Shown here piece after piece: positions 42,215 to 51,265 of a stretch of 64,000 nt of DNA (the first letter of the stretch is position 1; each line of letters starts with the position of its first letter). The notes beneath the pieces are model-generated. The model did no database searches. It was given only the letters and a program-made list of their open reading frames with translations, and had not been told where the DNA came from. Position numbers and translations under genes: made by a program. Source of the stretch: Lachnospiraceae bacterium (GTDB lineage Bacteria; Bacillota; Clostridia; Lachnospirales; Lachnospiraceae); contig JAAUZE010000010.1 of NCBI GenBank assembly GCA_014804755.1, positions 98,185 through 162,184 of the forward strand, read 5' to 3'.

Positions 42215-43036
42215 ATGAATGAACCAATAAAAACTGAAAATACTGATATTATGAGCATTTATCAGAAATCAGAAAATATATTAACCGATATCAAAAACAT
42301 TATAGAGTCTTCTAGGCGGCAAGCGTATCACTCGGTAGATACCATTCTGTCACGAAGAAACTGGCTGATTGGCTATCGAATTGCAGAGGAAGAGATTGAC
42401 GGTTCAGACCGTGCTGAGTATGGTGCAAATATTATTACAAAATTGTCCAAAGAACTGACAGCGCAATATGGAAAAGGTTATGACCGCAGTAATCTTTATC
42501 ACTGTCTGCGTTTCTATAAAGAATTTCCTCAGATTGTCGACACAGTGTGTCGACAATCTTATATACGGTTGTCTTGGTCTCATTATCGCGTATTATTACA
42601 AGTGGCAGATTCCACTGCTCGCAGTTGGTATGAGAAAGAAGCACACGAGCAGTCATGGAGTGTTCGAACTTTACAGCGTAATATCAACGCACAATATTAC
42701 TACCGCTTACTGCAGTCTCAGCATAAGGACTTGGTCGTACAGGAAATGCTTGAAAAAACGGCTGAGTTTCAAAAAGATAAGCTGGAGTTTATCAAAAATC
42801 CTGTTATAGCGGAATTTCTTGGGTTGTCATCCAATACAGATTTTACTGAAACGGATGAAGATATTGCAAGGTATTCGATTCTTCATGGCAATGAGCAGTT
42901 GTTTGCATCAAAATATAAATTGTATTTACCGACAGAAGAAGAACTGCGAAAAGAAATTGAAATACAAAAAAACATGTTTTATTTACAGCTCAAAGAAAAA
43001 CAGAGCGAGCAAATGTACAGAGAAGCAAAAGATTAA
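42215..43036 (+). CDS. DUF1016/YhcG-like protein lacking the nuclease core
   Basis: A 273-residue protein. Residues 10-190 match the DUF1016 N-terminal domain (RRNWLIGYRIAEEE, GYDRSNLYHCLRFYKEFPQIVD, LSWSHYRVLLQV, SWSVRTLQRNI). After NPVIAEFLGL (near 192-201) full-length YhcG proteins continue with a PD-(D/E)XK nuclease of roughly 100 residues. Here, after about ten residues, the text jumps to the usual C-terminal tail (YSILHGNEQLFASKYKLYLPTEEEL). The frame is open and has a good ribosome site (GAGAGGAG). It is AT-rich. Either a non-catalytic DNA-binding variant or a deletion derivative; full-length YhcG proteins accompany restriction systems in other genomes. Confidence 0.85.
   Translation: MNEPIKTENTDIMSIYQKSENILTDIKNIIESSRRQAYHSVDTILSRRNWLIGYRIAEEEIDGSDRAEYGANIITKLSKELTAQYGKGYDRSNLYHCLRFYKEFPQIVDTVCRQSYIRLSWSHYRVLLQVADSTARSWYEKEAHEQSWSVRTLQRNINAQYYYRLLQSQHKDLVVQEMLEKTAEFQKDKLEFIKNPVIAEFLGLSSNTDFTETDEDIARYSILHGNEQLFASKYKLYLPTEEELRKEIEIQKNMFYLQLKEKQSEQMYREAKD
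42531..42559. repeat. 29-base perfect palindrome inside the DUF1016 gene
   Basis: AGATTGTCGACACA (42531-42544) and its exact reverse complement (42546-42559) flank one G. It encodes QIVDTVCRQS within the N-terminal domain. Confidence 0.9.
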
Positions 43037-43145
43037 AATATATGCGTGGTTATTGAACGTTTTTTCCTTGAAGTGAAAAGAGTAGGACTGCTTCATGGAT
43101 TGCGTCAAGGCTTTATGGGGAAATGATACGAATGGGGGTACATAC

Positions 43146-44828
43146 ATGGGAGAACCGGGATTTTGGCAGGATAACGCAAGTTACATAGATTCGATGATGA
43201 ACAAATGGAATATGCTGGCGGATGATACCTACATTTATATGCTGCATTTAGAGCAGAACCGCGCATGGTTTTCAGACACAGCCAAAGCCTACTTCGGAAT
43301 ACGGGATACGTATATTCCGGATCATTATGCGATCATGCGTGACCTGATCCATCCGGATGATCTGTGGGAGTACGAGGAGGAGCTGCCCAAAAGGATACGG
43401 GGGATCGATCTGGACAGGGAATTGTGCGTCCGGATGAAGGGGACTTCCGGTGAATATCATATGTTCAGCTTCCACACGGATCTTGTGACAGATGAAAAAA
43501 ATGCGGAAACGTATCTGCTCGTTCTGATGCATAATGAAAATGTCCTGCCCAGAATTGATGCCCTGACGGATTTATATTCCCATGCAAGATTTACGGCAGA
43601 TCTTGAGATCGAAATCGAAAAAAAAGAACCGTTTGCCATATTAATGATCAAGCTGGAGCGGTTCAACAATCTGAACATCATTTACGGCACGGACTTTACC
43701 AATCAGATTCTGAAAGAAACGGCGCTGCAGCTAATTTTTATGATGGATGAGAACAGCGCGGTTTACCGCCTCGACGGTCCGAAATTCGGATTTATCCTAA
43801 GGAAAAGCGGCAGGGAGAAGCTGCTGAAGTTTGAACAGGCGCTCAGAGACAAGCTGGCAAAGGGCATTCAGGTGAACGACAGACAGATTACCCTTAAAAT
43901 ATGTGCAGGAGCGATCCTGGTCGAGCAGTATGACGGGAAAGCGGATGCTTTCAGCTCTAAGGCGGCTTATGCGTTGGGACATTCGGAAGCAGAGCATCAG
44001 GGAAAACTGATCATTTTTAATGATGAAGTGCGGACGTCAAATAATGTCAATCTGGAATTGATGAAAATCATCCATCAGTCGGTCAGGGAAGGCTGTGACG
44101 GATTCTATGTCGAGTACCAGCCGATCGTGGCTTCCGGAACGGGGCGCATCGCGGGCGCGGAAGCGCTGGTCAGATGGCGCAGGGAGCCTTATGGAACCGT
44201 GCCGCCCGGTATGTTCATCGAATGGATGGAAACAGATCCCGGGATGTATGAGCTCGGCAACTACGTGCTGAAAACGGCATTGCAGGAAACGGTGGGACTG
44301 CTTGCTCTTTTACCGGAGTTTGTGCTGAACGTCAATGTGTCGGCAAGACAGATGGAGCGGGAGGAGTTTCGCGCGGAAGTGCTGCGCATTTTGGAACAGA
44401 CAGGGTTTCCGGCCGGACATCTGTGTATGGAGCTGACGGAACGATGCAGGGACATGCCGTTAGATATGATAAAAAGAGAAGTGGAATTTTTTCAGGGGCA
44501 TGGAATCCGCATGGCAATGGATGATTACGGAACCGGAAGCGCATCCTCCGGAATCGTGCTGTATGCCCCGATGGATGAGATCAAACTGGATATGAGCTTC
44601 ATCCGGGGGATCACGGAGGACGCCAAAAAACAGGCAATGGTCAAATCGATCGTAGAATTTGCCAACAGCTCCGGCATGAGCACCTGCCTGGAAGGTGTGG
44701 AAACAGAGGAATTACAGAATTATCTGCGGAAGTATCAGGCTACATGGTTTCAGGGGTATTATTATTCGAGACCGATTGAAATCAGAAAGTTTTGGGAGCT
44801 GGTGCAGAATGGGAATGGCGCGCAGTGA
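43146..44828 (+). CDS. EAL-domain c-di-GMP phosphodiesterase with degenerate GGDEF
   Basis: A 560-residue soluble protein: PAS-like N-terminus (about 15-135), a GGDEF-like domain (about 140-290) with signature LDGPKF in place of GGDEF, and an EAL domain (about 310-555). The EAL part keeps AEALVRW, NVNVSARQ, MELTER, MDDYGTG, IKLDMSFI, LEGVET and FQGYYYSRP, so it should hydrolyse c-di-GMP, while the GGDEF part may only bind GTP. I chose the ATG at 43146 (GGGGG 7 bases upstream); an in-frame ATG at 43095 adds 17 residues and cannot be excluded. A strong terminator follows. Confidence 0.9.
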   Translation: MGEPGFWQDNASYIDSMMNKWNMLADDTYIYMLHLEQNRAWFSDTAKAYFGIRDTYIPDHYAIMRDLIHPDDLWEYEEELPKRIRGIDLDRELCVRMKGTSGEYHMFSFHTDLVTDEKNAETYLLVLMHNENVLPRIDALTDLYSHARFTADLEIEIEKKEPFAILMIKLERFNNLNIIYGTDFTNQILKETALQLIFMMDENSAVYRLDGPKFGFILRKSGREKLLKFEQALRDKLAKGIQVNDRQITLKICAGAILVEQYDGKADAFSSKAAYALGHSEAEHQGKLIIFNDEVRTSNNVNLELMKIIHQSVREGCDGFYVEYQPIVASGTGRIAGAEALVRWRREPYGTVPPGMFIEWMETDPGMYELGNYVLKTALQETVGLLALLPEFVLNVNVSARQMEREEFRAEVLRILEQTGFPAGHLCMELTERCRDMPLDMIKREVEFFQGHGIRMAMDDYGTGSASSGIVLYAPMDEIKLDMSFIRGITEDAKKQAMVKSIVEFANSSGMSTCLEGVETEELQNYLRKYQATWFQGYYYSRPIEIRKFWELVQNGNGAQ

Positions 44829-44860
44829 ATCCCGGTTTAGGGCAGGCATAAATTTGATAC

Positions 44861-44904
44861 AAAAAACGGAGCATACGGCAGGAAAGCCGTATACCCCGTT
44901 TTTT
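44861..44904. terminator. bidirectional terminator
   Basis: AAAACGG and ATACGGC pair with GCCGTAT and CCGTTTT in a long interrupted stem with a 6-base loop, A run before and T run after. It ends both the EAL gene and the converging exporter operon. Confidence 0.9.
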
Positions 44905-44907
44905 ATA

Positions 44908-46344
44908 TTACTTATTCTTCAGCATTCCGATGAGCGCCGCAGGCTTGGGCGGATTGCCCTTATACAGCGACATCATGCGGTACACCTTACCCGCAGCGGC
45001 CAGACAGAGGACGACGCAGGCGAGTACGAGAGCAAGCGAGATGCACGCGGTCGGAATGGAGACATAGCCTAAGAGCACGCGGCTCGGCGTCACTAAGATC
45101 GACGTAAACGGTACATAGTCATACCACGCGACGGTCTCCGGCATATTTCCCGTTACGGCGCCGGATGAGATCACCGCAAAGAAGCTGACGATCAGGACAA
45201 GTGTAAACAGGCCGTTCGTCGAGGATAAGTCCTCCGGTTTGCTTGCAAGAGAGCCTCCGATCGCGGCAAGCCCGCAATAGAGCGCGAAAGCGCCGATGAC
45301 CATGAGCAGGGCGAGGATCACACCCGGAACAGTGAACATGCCCGACACATTACCGAGCAGATCAAAGAAGGCAAGCAGCATCATATCCGATTGCGGATTG
45401 ATCATTTTTACGAGTGCGGAGCCGGCTGCAAAGCCCCCGACCAACGCTAAGATCCAAAGAACAAACTGGAGGACGCTCGCAGTGATGATCGCAAATACCT
45501 TGCCAAATACCATTGCGGCAGGTTTGACAGAAACTAAAAAGGTGTCCATCAGCTTTGATGTCTTTTCCATGATCACGCAGTTTGCCACACCCTGTCCGTA
45601 GAAAAGAACAAGGAAGTAAAGCAGCATCATATTGACATAAGGAAGAAACATGGATAACGCCGGTTTCATTGCCGTCAGGGGATCGTCGGGATCCTGATTT
45701 TCATCTTCTGCGGGCAGCCCGTCCGCAGTCACATGCGTTGTCTGTGACACGACCGGAACGGAAAGTGCAGCAAGCGTTTCATAGGAAATACCTGCTTTTT
45801 CGCTGAGCACGAGGCGGAAGTACAGGTTGATGTAATCCTCGAGCGCTCTTGCATCATTCTTTGAAATATCGCATTCATCCGTACGAAGCAGGTTGAAACG
45901 ATACGTTCCGCTTTCTGCCGCAGGCATTTCAACGTTCTCGGCATATTCGGTATTTGCCAAAGCCGCATTATTACGGGTGTCGATCGCAAGGATCAGGCTT
46001 GTCGGATTTGCGTCGGCAAGCTCCTTTGCATGGTCAAGATCATCCCCGCAGTCAATATATGAAATACCGGAGAAGCGGACGTTTCCCATTTGACTTAAGA
46101 AATTAAAGTCCACGGAGACGGGGGTGTTGTCCACAACATAGACTTCCGTAACAGGCGACGGTTCGTCCGCCTTAGCGCTGTGTTTTCCGAACGCTTCCAC
46201 ACAGGGCATGATGATGGCCGGAAGCAGGAAGAATATGACTGCGAGCAGGATCGTAATCGTGCGATAGCTCTTTGCGTTCAGCTGTTGTGTCAGCGTAAAA
46301 GAGAATACTTGTTTTGTCGCGTTTGCCTGACTGATTTTTTTCAT
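44908..46344 (-). CDS. ABC-2 permease, NatB-like (second)
   Basis: A 478-residue permease: one membrane helix near the N-terminus (about 28-50), an extracytoplasmic domain of about 180 residues with VYVVDNTP and LILAIDTRNN, then five or more helices at the C-terminal end (about 235-455). This is the NatB/YhaP layout of ABC-2 exporters of sodium or peptides. It lies 1 base after the first NatB-like gene. Two dissimilar permeases with one ATPase suggest a heterodimeric membrane part. Last gene of the minus-strand run. Confidence 0.87.
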   Translation of the reverse strand: MKKISQANATKQVFSFTLTQQLNAKSYRTITILLAVIFFLLPAIIMPCVEAFGKHSAKADEPSPVTEVYVVDNTPVSVDFNFLSQMGNVRFSGISYIDCGDDLDHAKELADANPTSLILAIDTRNNAALANTEYAENVEMPAAESGTYRFNLLRTDECDISKNDARALEDYINLYFRLVLSEKAGISYETLAALSVPVVSQTTHVTADGLPAEDENQDPDDPLTAMKPALSMFLPYVNMMLLYFLVLFYGQGVANCVIMEKTSKLMDTFLVSVKPAAMVFGKVFAIITASVLQFVLWILALVGGFAAGSALVKMINPQSDMMLLAFFDLLGNVSGMFTVPGVILALLMVIGAFALYCGLAAIGGSLASKPEDLSSTNGLFTLVLIVSFFAVISSGAVTGNMPETVAWYDYVPFTSILVTPSRVLLGYVSIPTACISLALVLACVVLCLAAAGKVYRMMSLYKGNPPKPAALIGMLKNK

Positions 46345-46345
46345 A

Positions 46346-47713
46346 TTATTGTACCCCCTTTGCTGAGGATGTTTTTGCCATAGAAAGCATGTCGGTAAAC
46401 TTTACGCGGTTTCCGCGGTGCATGAGCAGACTGGTATAAATCCTTGCGCAGAATACGGCAAGAAGGATGACGATGGCTGCCTGCAGTACCCAGGAAACGA
46501 TCAATACGCCGATGCCGATCGTCCCCATCATATAGTGGATCGGCGCACAGAATACAGATACGACAGGAATGATGCTCGTCGCATAAGCGAGAGCCGTGCT
46601 GCCGCTTGATGTCGCGATGATGGAGATCATATAGCCCGCCATGATCAGGAGCGTCACACCCATCGTCGCGCTTTCCGTATCTTCCGTGGAGGAGCAGCCT
46701 GTTGCCGAGAGTCCCGCGATGATCGCGAACGTTAAGAACGCGAGCAGCAGAGAGATCACGACAGCAATTACAAAAACGATGCTCATGTTCGTCAGACTGC
46801 CGGAAAACGTGAAGCTGCCGGCAAACATATCCGTCAGCGGGGCAACCGCCATAAACTGGCTGCATACGGCGCGGGATACGACATAGCCGAGCACCATACC
46901 GCCCATAGTCATAAGCACATAGGTCATAGCGGCGAGGATCTTGCCGACGATCAGGGCAAGCGGCTTTACGCTTACCATCAAAAGCTCAATGAGCTTGGAA
47001 GCCTTCTCCTCAATAACGGTCCGTATAATATAGGATACCGAGAGCACGCTCACCATCATAACGACGATGGAGTAGATGAGCTGTACAATGTATTGGGTAT
47101 CAAAGCGGTTCTCATCCTCTAAATAAGAATCAAACGACTGCGTGTCGGATTCCCAGGAACTCATGACAAAGGCAAGCTGCTCATCGGAGATATTCAGCGT
47201 GCGGTAGCGCACCTGATCAAATTGCTCCATGAGGAAGGTGCTGAGTGCAGCCAAATCCTCATCCGACAGCTCCGTATCCTCAGCAGCGATAATGGAAAGC
47301 TGATACATGCCGGTTTGGGGATTAACGAAGATGCCGGCATACACATCGCGGGCAGCCGGTGCGGTAAAGCTTCCGTACCCGACATCCCTGGTAACGTCCC
47401 CGGTAAGTTCAATCTCCGTGTCATCATGAAATGATGTTTCCGACCAGAACGCATCGGCAGCAGCCGCATTTTGCAGATCGGTATAGGTTAAAGCATACGG
47501 TTCGGTATCGCTGCCAAAGTAAACGTTTGAGATTTCCGAATGCCCTTCCTTGTTACCGCCGCCGTTTATGAGGGATGTGACGGGCACGGAGCCGATGGCA
47601 AACAGGATCATGATCACAAGTGATATCATATTCGCCTTATTTTTCAGGAATTGCTGCAGGGTAAAACGATAGACCATGCCGGTTCCTGTCAATTGTTCTT
47701 TATACTGTTTCAT
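46346..47713 (-). CDS. ABC-2 permease, NatB-like (first)
   Basis: A 455-residue permease with the same plan as the next gene: N-terminal helix, external domain of about 170 residues, and a C-terminal bundle of helices (YIVQLIYSIVVMMVSVLSVSYI onwards). The motif RTVIEEKASKLIELLMVSVKPLALIVGKIL is characteristic of NatB-type permeases. I chose the ATG at 47713 (AGGTGG 8 bases upstream); in-frame ATG 47719 and GTGs lie closer to that site. The start overlaps the ATPase gene by 14 bases. Confidence 0.87.
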   Translation of the reverse strand: MKQYKEQLTGTGMVYRFTLQQFLKNKANMISLVIMILFAIGSVPVTSLINGGGNKEGHSEISNVYFGSDTEPYALTYTDLQNAAAADAFWSETSFHDDTEIELTGDVTRDVGYGSFTAPAARDVYAGIFVNPQTGMYQLSIIAAEDTELSDEDLAALSTFLMEQFDQVRYRTLNISDEQLAFVMSSWESDTQSFDSYLEDENRFDTQYIVQLIYSIVVMMVSVLSVSYIIRTVIEEKASKLIELLMVSVKPLALIVGKILAAMTYVLMTMGGMVLGYVVSRAVCSQFMAVAPLTDMFAGSFTFSGSLTNMSIVFVIAVVISLLLAFLTFAIIAGLSATGCSSTEDTESATMGVTLLIMAGYMISIIATSSGSTALAYATSIIPVVSVFCAPIHYMMGTIGIGVLIVSWVLQAAIVILLAVFCARIYTSLLMHRGNRVKFTDMLSMAKTSSAKGVQ

Positions 47714-48695
47714 GAGCATCACCACCTACTTTTTCAACAAAGATTTCATGTAAGGACGGCTCGCGCAGATCAAAGGTAATGACCGGAATGTGATCTGCGA
47801 TCAGCATGGAGAGCAGCTCGTTCGCCTGTGCCTCACCGGTTACTTTCAACTGATATTCATGTTCTTTTTCCGTTATAAGCGTGACACCTGCGCGCTTGAT
47901 ATAGGGCGCGATGTCCTGCTCGACCTTGAGGGCGAGATTGACGCGTCCGTAGCTCTTTTTGATGTCGTTTAAGTTACCCTGCAGGACGACCTTTGAGTGG
48001 TCGAGAATGGTAATGTCGGTACAGAACTCCTCGACGGTCGCCATCTGGTGGCTTGACATGATCAAATACTTGCCTGCCGCGATCTCCTCACGGATGATAT
48101 TTTTGAATAAATCGGTGTTGACGGGGTCAAGACCGGAGAGCGGCTCGTCTAAGATCAGCAGCTCCGGATTGGAGATCAGAGCGGTCATAAACTGAATCTT
48201 CTGCTGATTTCCCTTGGACAACTGATCAGCAATCTTTGGCTTGTTCTTTTTTGTTTTTTTGCGCGCATTTCCCGATCCGCCCTGCGCAGTATCCGCGGCC
48301 GAAGTATCTGTCGAAGCGTTCGGGTAAAGATATTCCTCTACTTCAAGACGGGCAGCCCAATACTTGATGCGCTTTTTTGCCTCCGCCTTCGGGACGCCGC
48401 GCAGTCCGGCGAAATAGATCAGCTGATCCATGAGCGCGTATTTCGGATACAGACCGCGTTCCTCAGCGAGATAGCCGACATTGCAGGTTGCGGTGTCAAG
48501 CGGTTTTCCGTTCCAAAGCACTTCGCCCGTGTTTTTGGAGAGCATACCGAGCATCATGCGGATGGAGGTGGTCTTACCTGCGCCGTTCGTGCCGAGCAGC
48601 GCGTAAACGCCCGGCTTTTCCATTGTAAAGTTCAAGTTTTCGAGCACGGTTTTATCCCCGTATTTTTTTGAAAGATTTTTTACTACAAGACTCAT
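47700..48695 (-). CDS. ABC ATP-binding protein, NatA-like with inserted linker
   Basis: A 331-residue ATPase: Walker A GTNGAGKTT, signature QLSKGNQQKIQF, Walker B LLILDEP, H-loop SSH, and the C-terminal region typical of NatA/YhaQ. Between the helical subdomain and the signature an extra stretch of roughly 30 residues, rich in Ser/Thr/Ala then Lys, is inserted (about 134-165). It is not normal in this family. The ATG at 48695 follows AAAGGATG. With the two downstream permeases it forms an exporter; NatAB exports Na+ in Bacillus and relatives respond to peptides or ethanol. Confidence 0.9.
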   Translation of the reverse strand: MSLVVKNLSKKYGDKTVLENLNFTMEKPGVYALLGTNGAGKTTSIRMMLGMLSKNTGEVLWNGKPLDTATCNVGYLAEERGLYPKYALMDQLIYFAGLRGVPKAEAKKRIKYWAARLEVEEYLYPNASTDTSAADTAQGGSGNARKKTKKNKPKIADQLSKGNQQKIQFMTALISNPELLILDEPLSGLDPVNTDLFKNIIREEIAAGKYLIMSSHQMATVEEFCTDITILDHSKVVLQGNLNDIKKSYGRVNLALKVEQDIAPYIKRAGVTLITEKEHEYQLKVTGEAQANELLSMLIADHIPVITFDLREPSLHEIFVEKVGGDAHETV

Positions 48696-48751
48696 AATTT
48701 CATCCTTTCCTGAAAAATAAGTGTGAGCATGCCATTTCATAGTAAATTTTT

Positions 48752-48803
48752 ATTCCGGAAGAATCGCGATGCGATTCTTCGAAAGAATGCAAAGCATTCT
48801 TTT
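48752..48803. repeat. double-hairpin element, copy A
   Basis: Stem 1 is GAAGAATCGC/GCGATTCTTC with a GAT loop (48758-48780); stem 2 is AAAGAATGC/GCATTCTTT with an AAA loop (48782-48802). It lies between the last permease gene of the GntR cassette and the NatA-like gene. The same arrangement recurs at 49622-49682. Confidence 0.85.
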
Positions 48804-48848
48804 GTAGGCGGGCGTCCCCGCAATACAAACAAGAAGAAAGAAGAACCG

Positions 48849-49577
48849 TTATGCCACCTGCTGGCGCATCAGTATGCGGTAGCTGATGAACAGGAGCAGA
48901 ACCAAAAGAGCGGTTCCGATCAAAAGCCATGCGAAAAGCGGAAGTCCGAAGACGATCTGCCTGACCATATGACCGATGCCGGAAAATACGGTAGCCCGCC
49001 CTTCATCCATATCGTCCGCAATGCGCGGGATGGTAAAACATCCGACCATCCATGCGAGCCACAGAACCCAAAAAGCAAGTTTGCCAAAACGTATAAACAA
49101 CACGCCCATGAGCTGTGACAGCACGACAAAGGCAATCATGAAAAAGAACAACACCGCCGGGGTGAAGGATTCGAGGTACTTGCTTTCACAGGGGTATTCG
49201 CTCCACCAGTATCGCAGTCTGAGCTGTTCGGTCAGCGAGACGATGAAAAGGGAGGCAATACCGGATATTGCGGAAGCAAGGGCGCAGAGCACGCTCCCGG
49301 CAAAAAAACTTTTTCGCGTGCGGCTCATGCCGACGGCGGTCTGAAAATTCCGCTGGACAACCAGCATGGCAAAAAGGAAAAGGACACCCATAAAGGCGAT
49401 CACCGACATCAAGAATGCCATCTCAAACGTCTGCGGATTTTCGGCTCTGACCTCGGAAAGGCGCATGGTCACTTCAAAAAGAATCGTACCGAACAGACCG
49501 AAACCGAAAACAAAGAAAAATGTTAAAAAGTAAAACGGGATTCCCTGCCGGAGCATGGGAAGCAGTGTTTTTTTCAT
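48849..49577 (-). CDS. ABC-type membrane protein of GntR cassette (second permease)
   Basis: A 242-residue protein with about six membrane helices and a basic start (MKKTLLPMLRQG). VGMSRTRKSFFAGSV, between helices 2 and 3, is also typical of permeases in YtrA-type cassettes. The ATG at 49577 has AAGGAGA 9 bases upstream; the frame extension to 49598 lacks a site. It is separated from the preceding permease gene by about 105 bases that contain double-hairpin copy B. Confidence 0.8.
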   Translation of the reverse strand: MKKTLLPMLRQGIPFYFLTFFFVFGFGLFGTILFEVTMRLSEVRAENPQTFEMAFLMSVIAFMGVLFLFAMLVVQRNFQTAVGMSRTRKSFFAGSVLCALASAISGIASLFIVSLTEQLRLRYWWSEYPCESKYLESFTPAVLFFFMIAFVVLSQLMGVLFIRFGKLAFWVLWLAWMVGCFTIPRIADDMDEGRATVFSGIGHMVRQIVFGLPLFAWLLIGTALLVLLLFISYRILMRQQVA

Positions 49578-49621
49578 GGCAACAGATCTCCTTTGCACGC
49601 AAGAGGTTTAGGAAATTTCGT

Positions 49622-49682
49622 ATCCCGGAAGAATCGCTAAAGCGATTCTTCGAAAGAATGGCGCTTTGCGCCATTCTTTTTT
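49622..49682. repeat. double-hairpin element, copy B
   Basis: Stem 1 is GAAGAATCGCT/AGCGATTCTTC with an AA loop (49628-49651); stem 2 is AAAGAATGGCGC/GCGCCATTCTTT with a TTT loop (49653-49679), then a run of Ts. Flanks and both stems match copy A except for compensated changes near the loops. Confidence 0.85.
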
Positions 49683-50342
49683 TTAGCGATTGACCGCAGA
49701 TTTATGAAGGATCACATAATGGATGATAACGCTGCCGGCAAGCAGGATGAGCAGACCCCAAAGCAGTAAATAGGGAAGGCCGTCTCCGATCGGCTTGATG
49801 ATGGAGGATAAAAAGCTCGAGTCGCGAAACATCGCAACAGAGCAAAAACCGACGATCCCGCCGAATAACCCTGAAGAAACGCTCACGACAATCGCAGCGG
49901 CTCTGCCAAAGCACAGGACGAATCCACTGAGCAGCGCACCAACTCCGATGGCAATGGAAAAAAGTCCGATGAGGGAAGGCAGCAACTTTAGGAATCCGAG
50001 TCCGCTAAGCTCCGTGAAAAGCATGCAGTAAATTCCTGACAGCGCCAAAATGGCGGAAACGATCAACAGCATCATCCACTGTGTTCCCCAAAAAATTTGT
50101 CTTCGCGTACCGCTGCAGGAAAGCACGATCGGCGGAATGACTAAATAGTGTCCCATACTGAGTGTTGCGATAAAGAAGCACAGGATCAGTAAAATCATGA
50201 TGAGGAAGGTTAACCCGACGAAGCTCTCGGGCCGAAACACGTATCGAATCAGGAAACATAGGACCGATCCTAAGAGACAAAGCCCGATATATTGTGCCGC
50301 CATGATGCTGAAATAGCGGATAGAGCGTGAAAAGCCTTTCAT
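49683..50342 (-). CDS. ABC-type membrane protein of GntR cassette (first permease)
   Basis: A 219-residue protein with six hydrophobic helices, start MKGFSRSIRYFSIMAAQYIG. VLSCSGTRRQIFWGTQWM between helices resembles the ATPase-contact loop of the neighbouring permease. ATGA overlap with the ATPase stop and CGGAGG upstream fix the start at 50342. It should pair with the second permease to form the membrane part. Confidence 0.8.
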   Translation of the reverse strand: MKGFSRSIRYFSIMAAQYIGLCLLGSVLCFLIRYVFRPESFVGLTFLIMILLILCFFIATLSMGHYLVIPPIVLSCSGTRRQIFWGTQWMMLLIVSAILALSGIYCMLFTELSGLGFLKLLPSLIGLFSIAIGVGALLSGFVLCFGRAAAIVVSVSSGLFGGIVGFCSVAMFRDSSFLSSIIKPIGDGLPYLLLWGLLILLAGSVIIHYVILHKSAVNR

Positions 50343-51265
50343 AAAGAATCCTCCGTGTTGCCAACCGAAATATCCGCACCCTGGGTCTGCGGTTCCTTTC
50401 CGCACAGTGCGATCAGCAGATTTTGCAGATTGACGCTCTGGCAGCTTATGTCATAGCCGTCGGCAATCCGCTGTCCTTCCTTCAGAAGAACGGTCACACC
50501 CTTGCTTCTGCCGAGCTTTTCGGGGTGATATACGGAGAGCCCCGCTGTCGCTGCGTCCACGTCCTCTGCCTTGCCGCTGATATGAACGGCGCGTTCTAAG
50601 AGCGTCTGCGTGGACTCCTTCAAAAGAATCCGGCCGTCATTCAGGAAGATCGTCTCCTCGAACAGGCTTTCCGCCTCCTCGATGATGTGCGTGGAGATGA
50701 GGAATGTGCGCCCTGTTTCGGTATAGTCGTCAAGAAGCTCCCGGTAAAAAGCATCGCGGGCGATCACGTCCAAGCCCGCAACGGGCTCGTCGAGGAACGT
50801 GATATCCGACTTGCTTGCCAGCGCGATCACGATCGTTACCATCGACATCATTCCCTTGCTCAGCTTGCAGATTTTCTTTTTGGAATCCATCTCAAAATCT
50901 CTGACGAGACGGTCGGCGAGTGATTGATCCCAATTAGGAAAAAAGTATGAGGCGGACTTTAAATAATCCCTGACCCTTAAGCTGTTAGCGCCCCATCCGA
51001 TCACCGGATTTAATTCCCTGGAAAAACAAATATGATCAAGCGCCGCCTGATTTTCCCAGACAGGCATGCCGTTATACGTGACCGTGCCGCTTGTGATAGG
51101 GCTTTGCGCGGTGAGAACGGACAGCAGCGTCGTCTTGCCCGCGCCGTTTCTGCCGATCAGACCGTAGATCTTATTCGGCTCAATCTCTAAGTCGATGCCG
51201 TGCAGAATCTCTTTTTTGCCGTATTTCTTGACAAGATCATTACAGATCAGTTTTCCGGTGCTCAT
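50339..51265 (-). CDS. ABC ATP-binding protein, YtrB-like (second cassette)
   Basis: A 308-residue ATPase: Walker A GRNGAGKTT, signature SKGMMSMVTIVIA, Walker B ITFLDEP and H-loop STH. The weak signature (SKGMMSM) is normal for GntR-linked YtrB proteins. The start is joined to the GntR stop as TGATG. It has an extra C-terminal 90 residues. With the GntR repressor and two permeases it forms a YtrA-type envelope stress cassette. Confidence 0.92.
   Translation of the reverse strand: MSTGKLICNDLVKKYGKKEILHGIDLEIEPNKIYGLIGRNGAGKTTLLSVLTAQSPITSGTVTYNGMPVWENQAALDHICFSRELNPVIGWGANSLRVRDYLKSASYFFPNWDQSLADRLVRDFEMDSKKKICKLSKGMMSMVTIVIALASKSDITFLDEPVAGLDVIARDAFYRELLDDYTETGRTFLISTHIIEEAESLFEETIFLNDGRILLKESTQTLLERAVHISGKAEDVDAATAGLSVYHPEKLGRSKGVTVLLKEGQRIADGYDISCQSVNLQNLLIALCGKEPQTQGADISVGNTEDSL

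Noticed and set aside
42531-42559. Possible chromosome dimer resolution (dif) site
   Set aside because: The symmetry is exact and it lies inside a reading frame; the sequence does not resemble dif, which has two different XerC/XerD arms around a 6-base centre.
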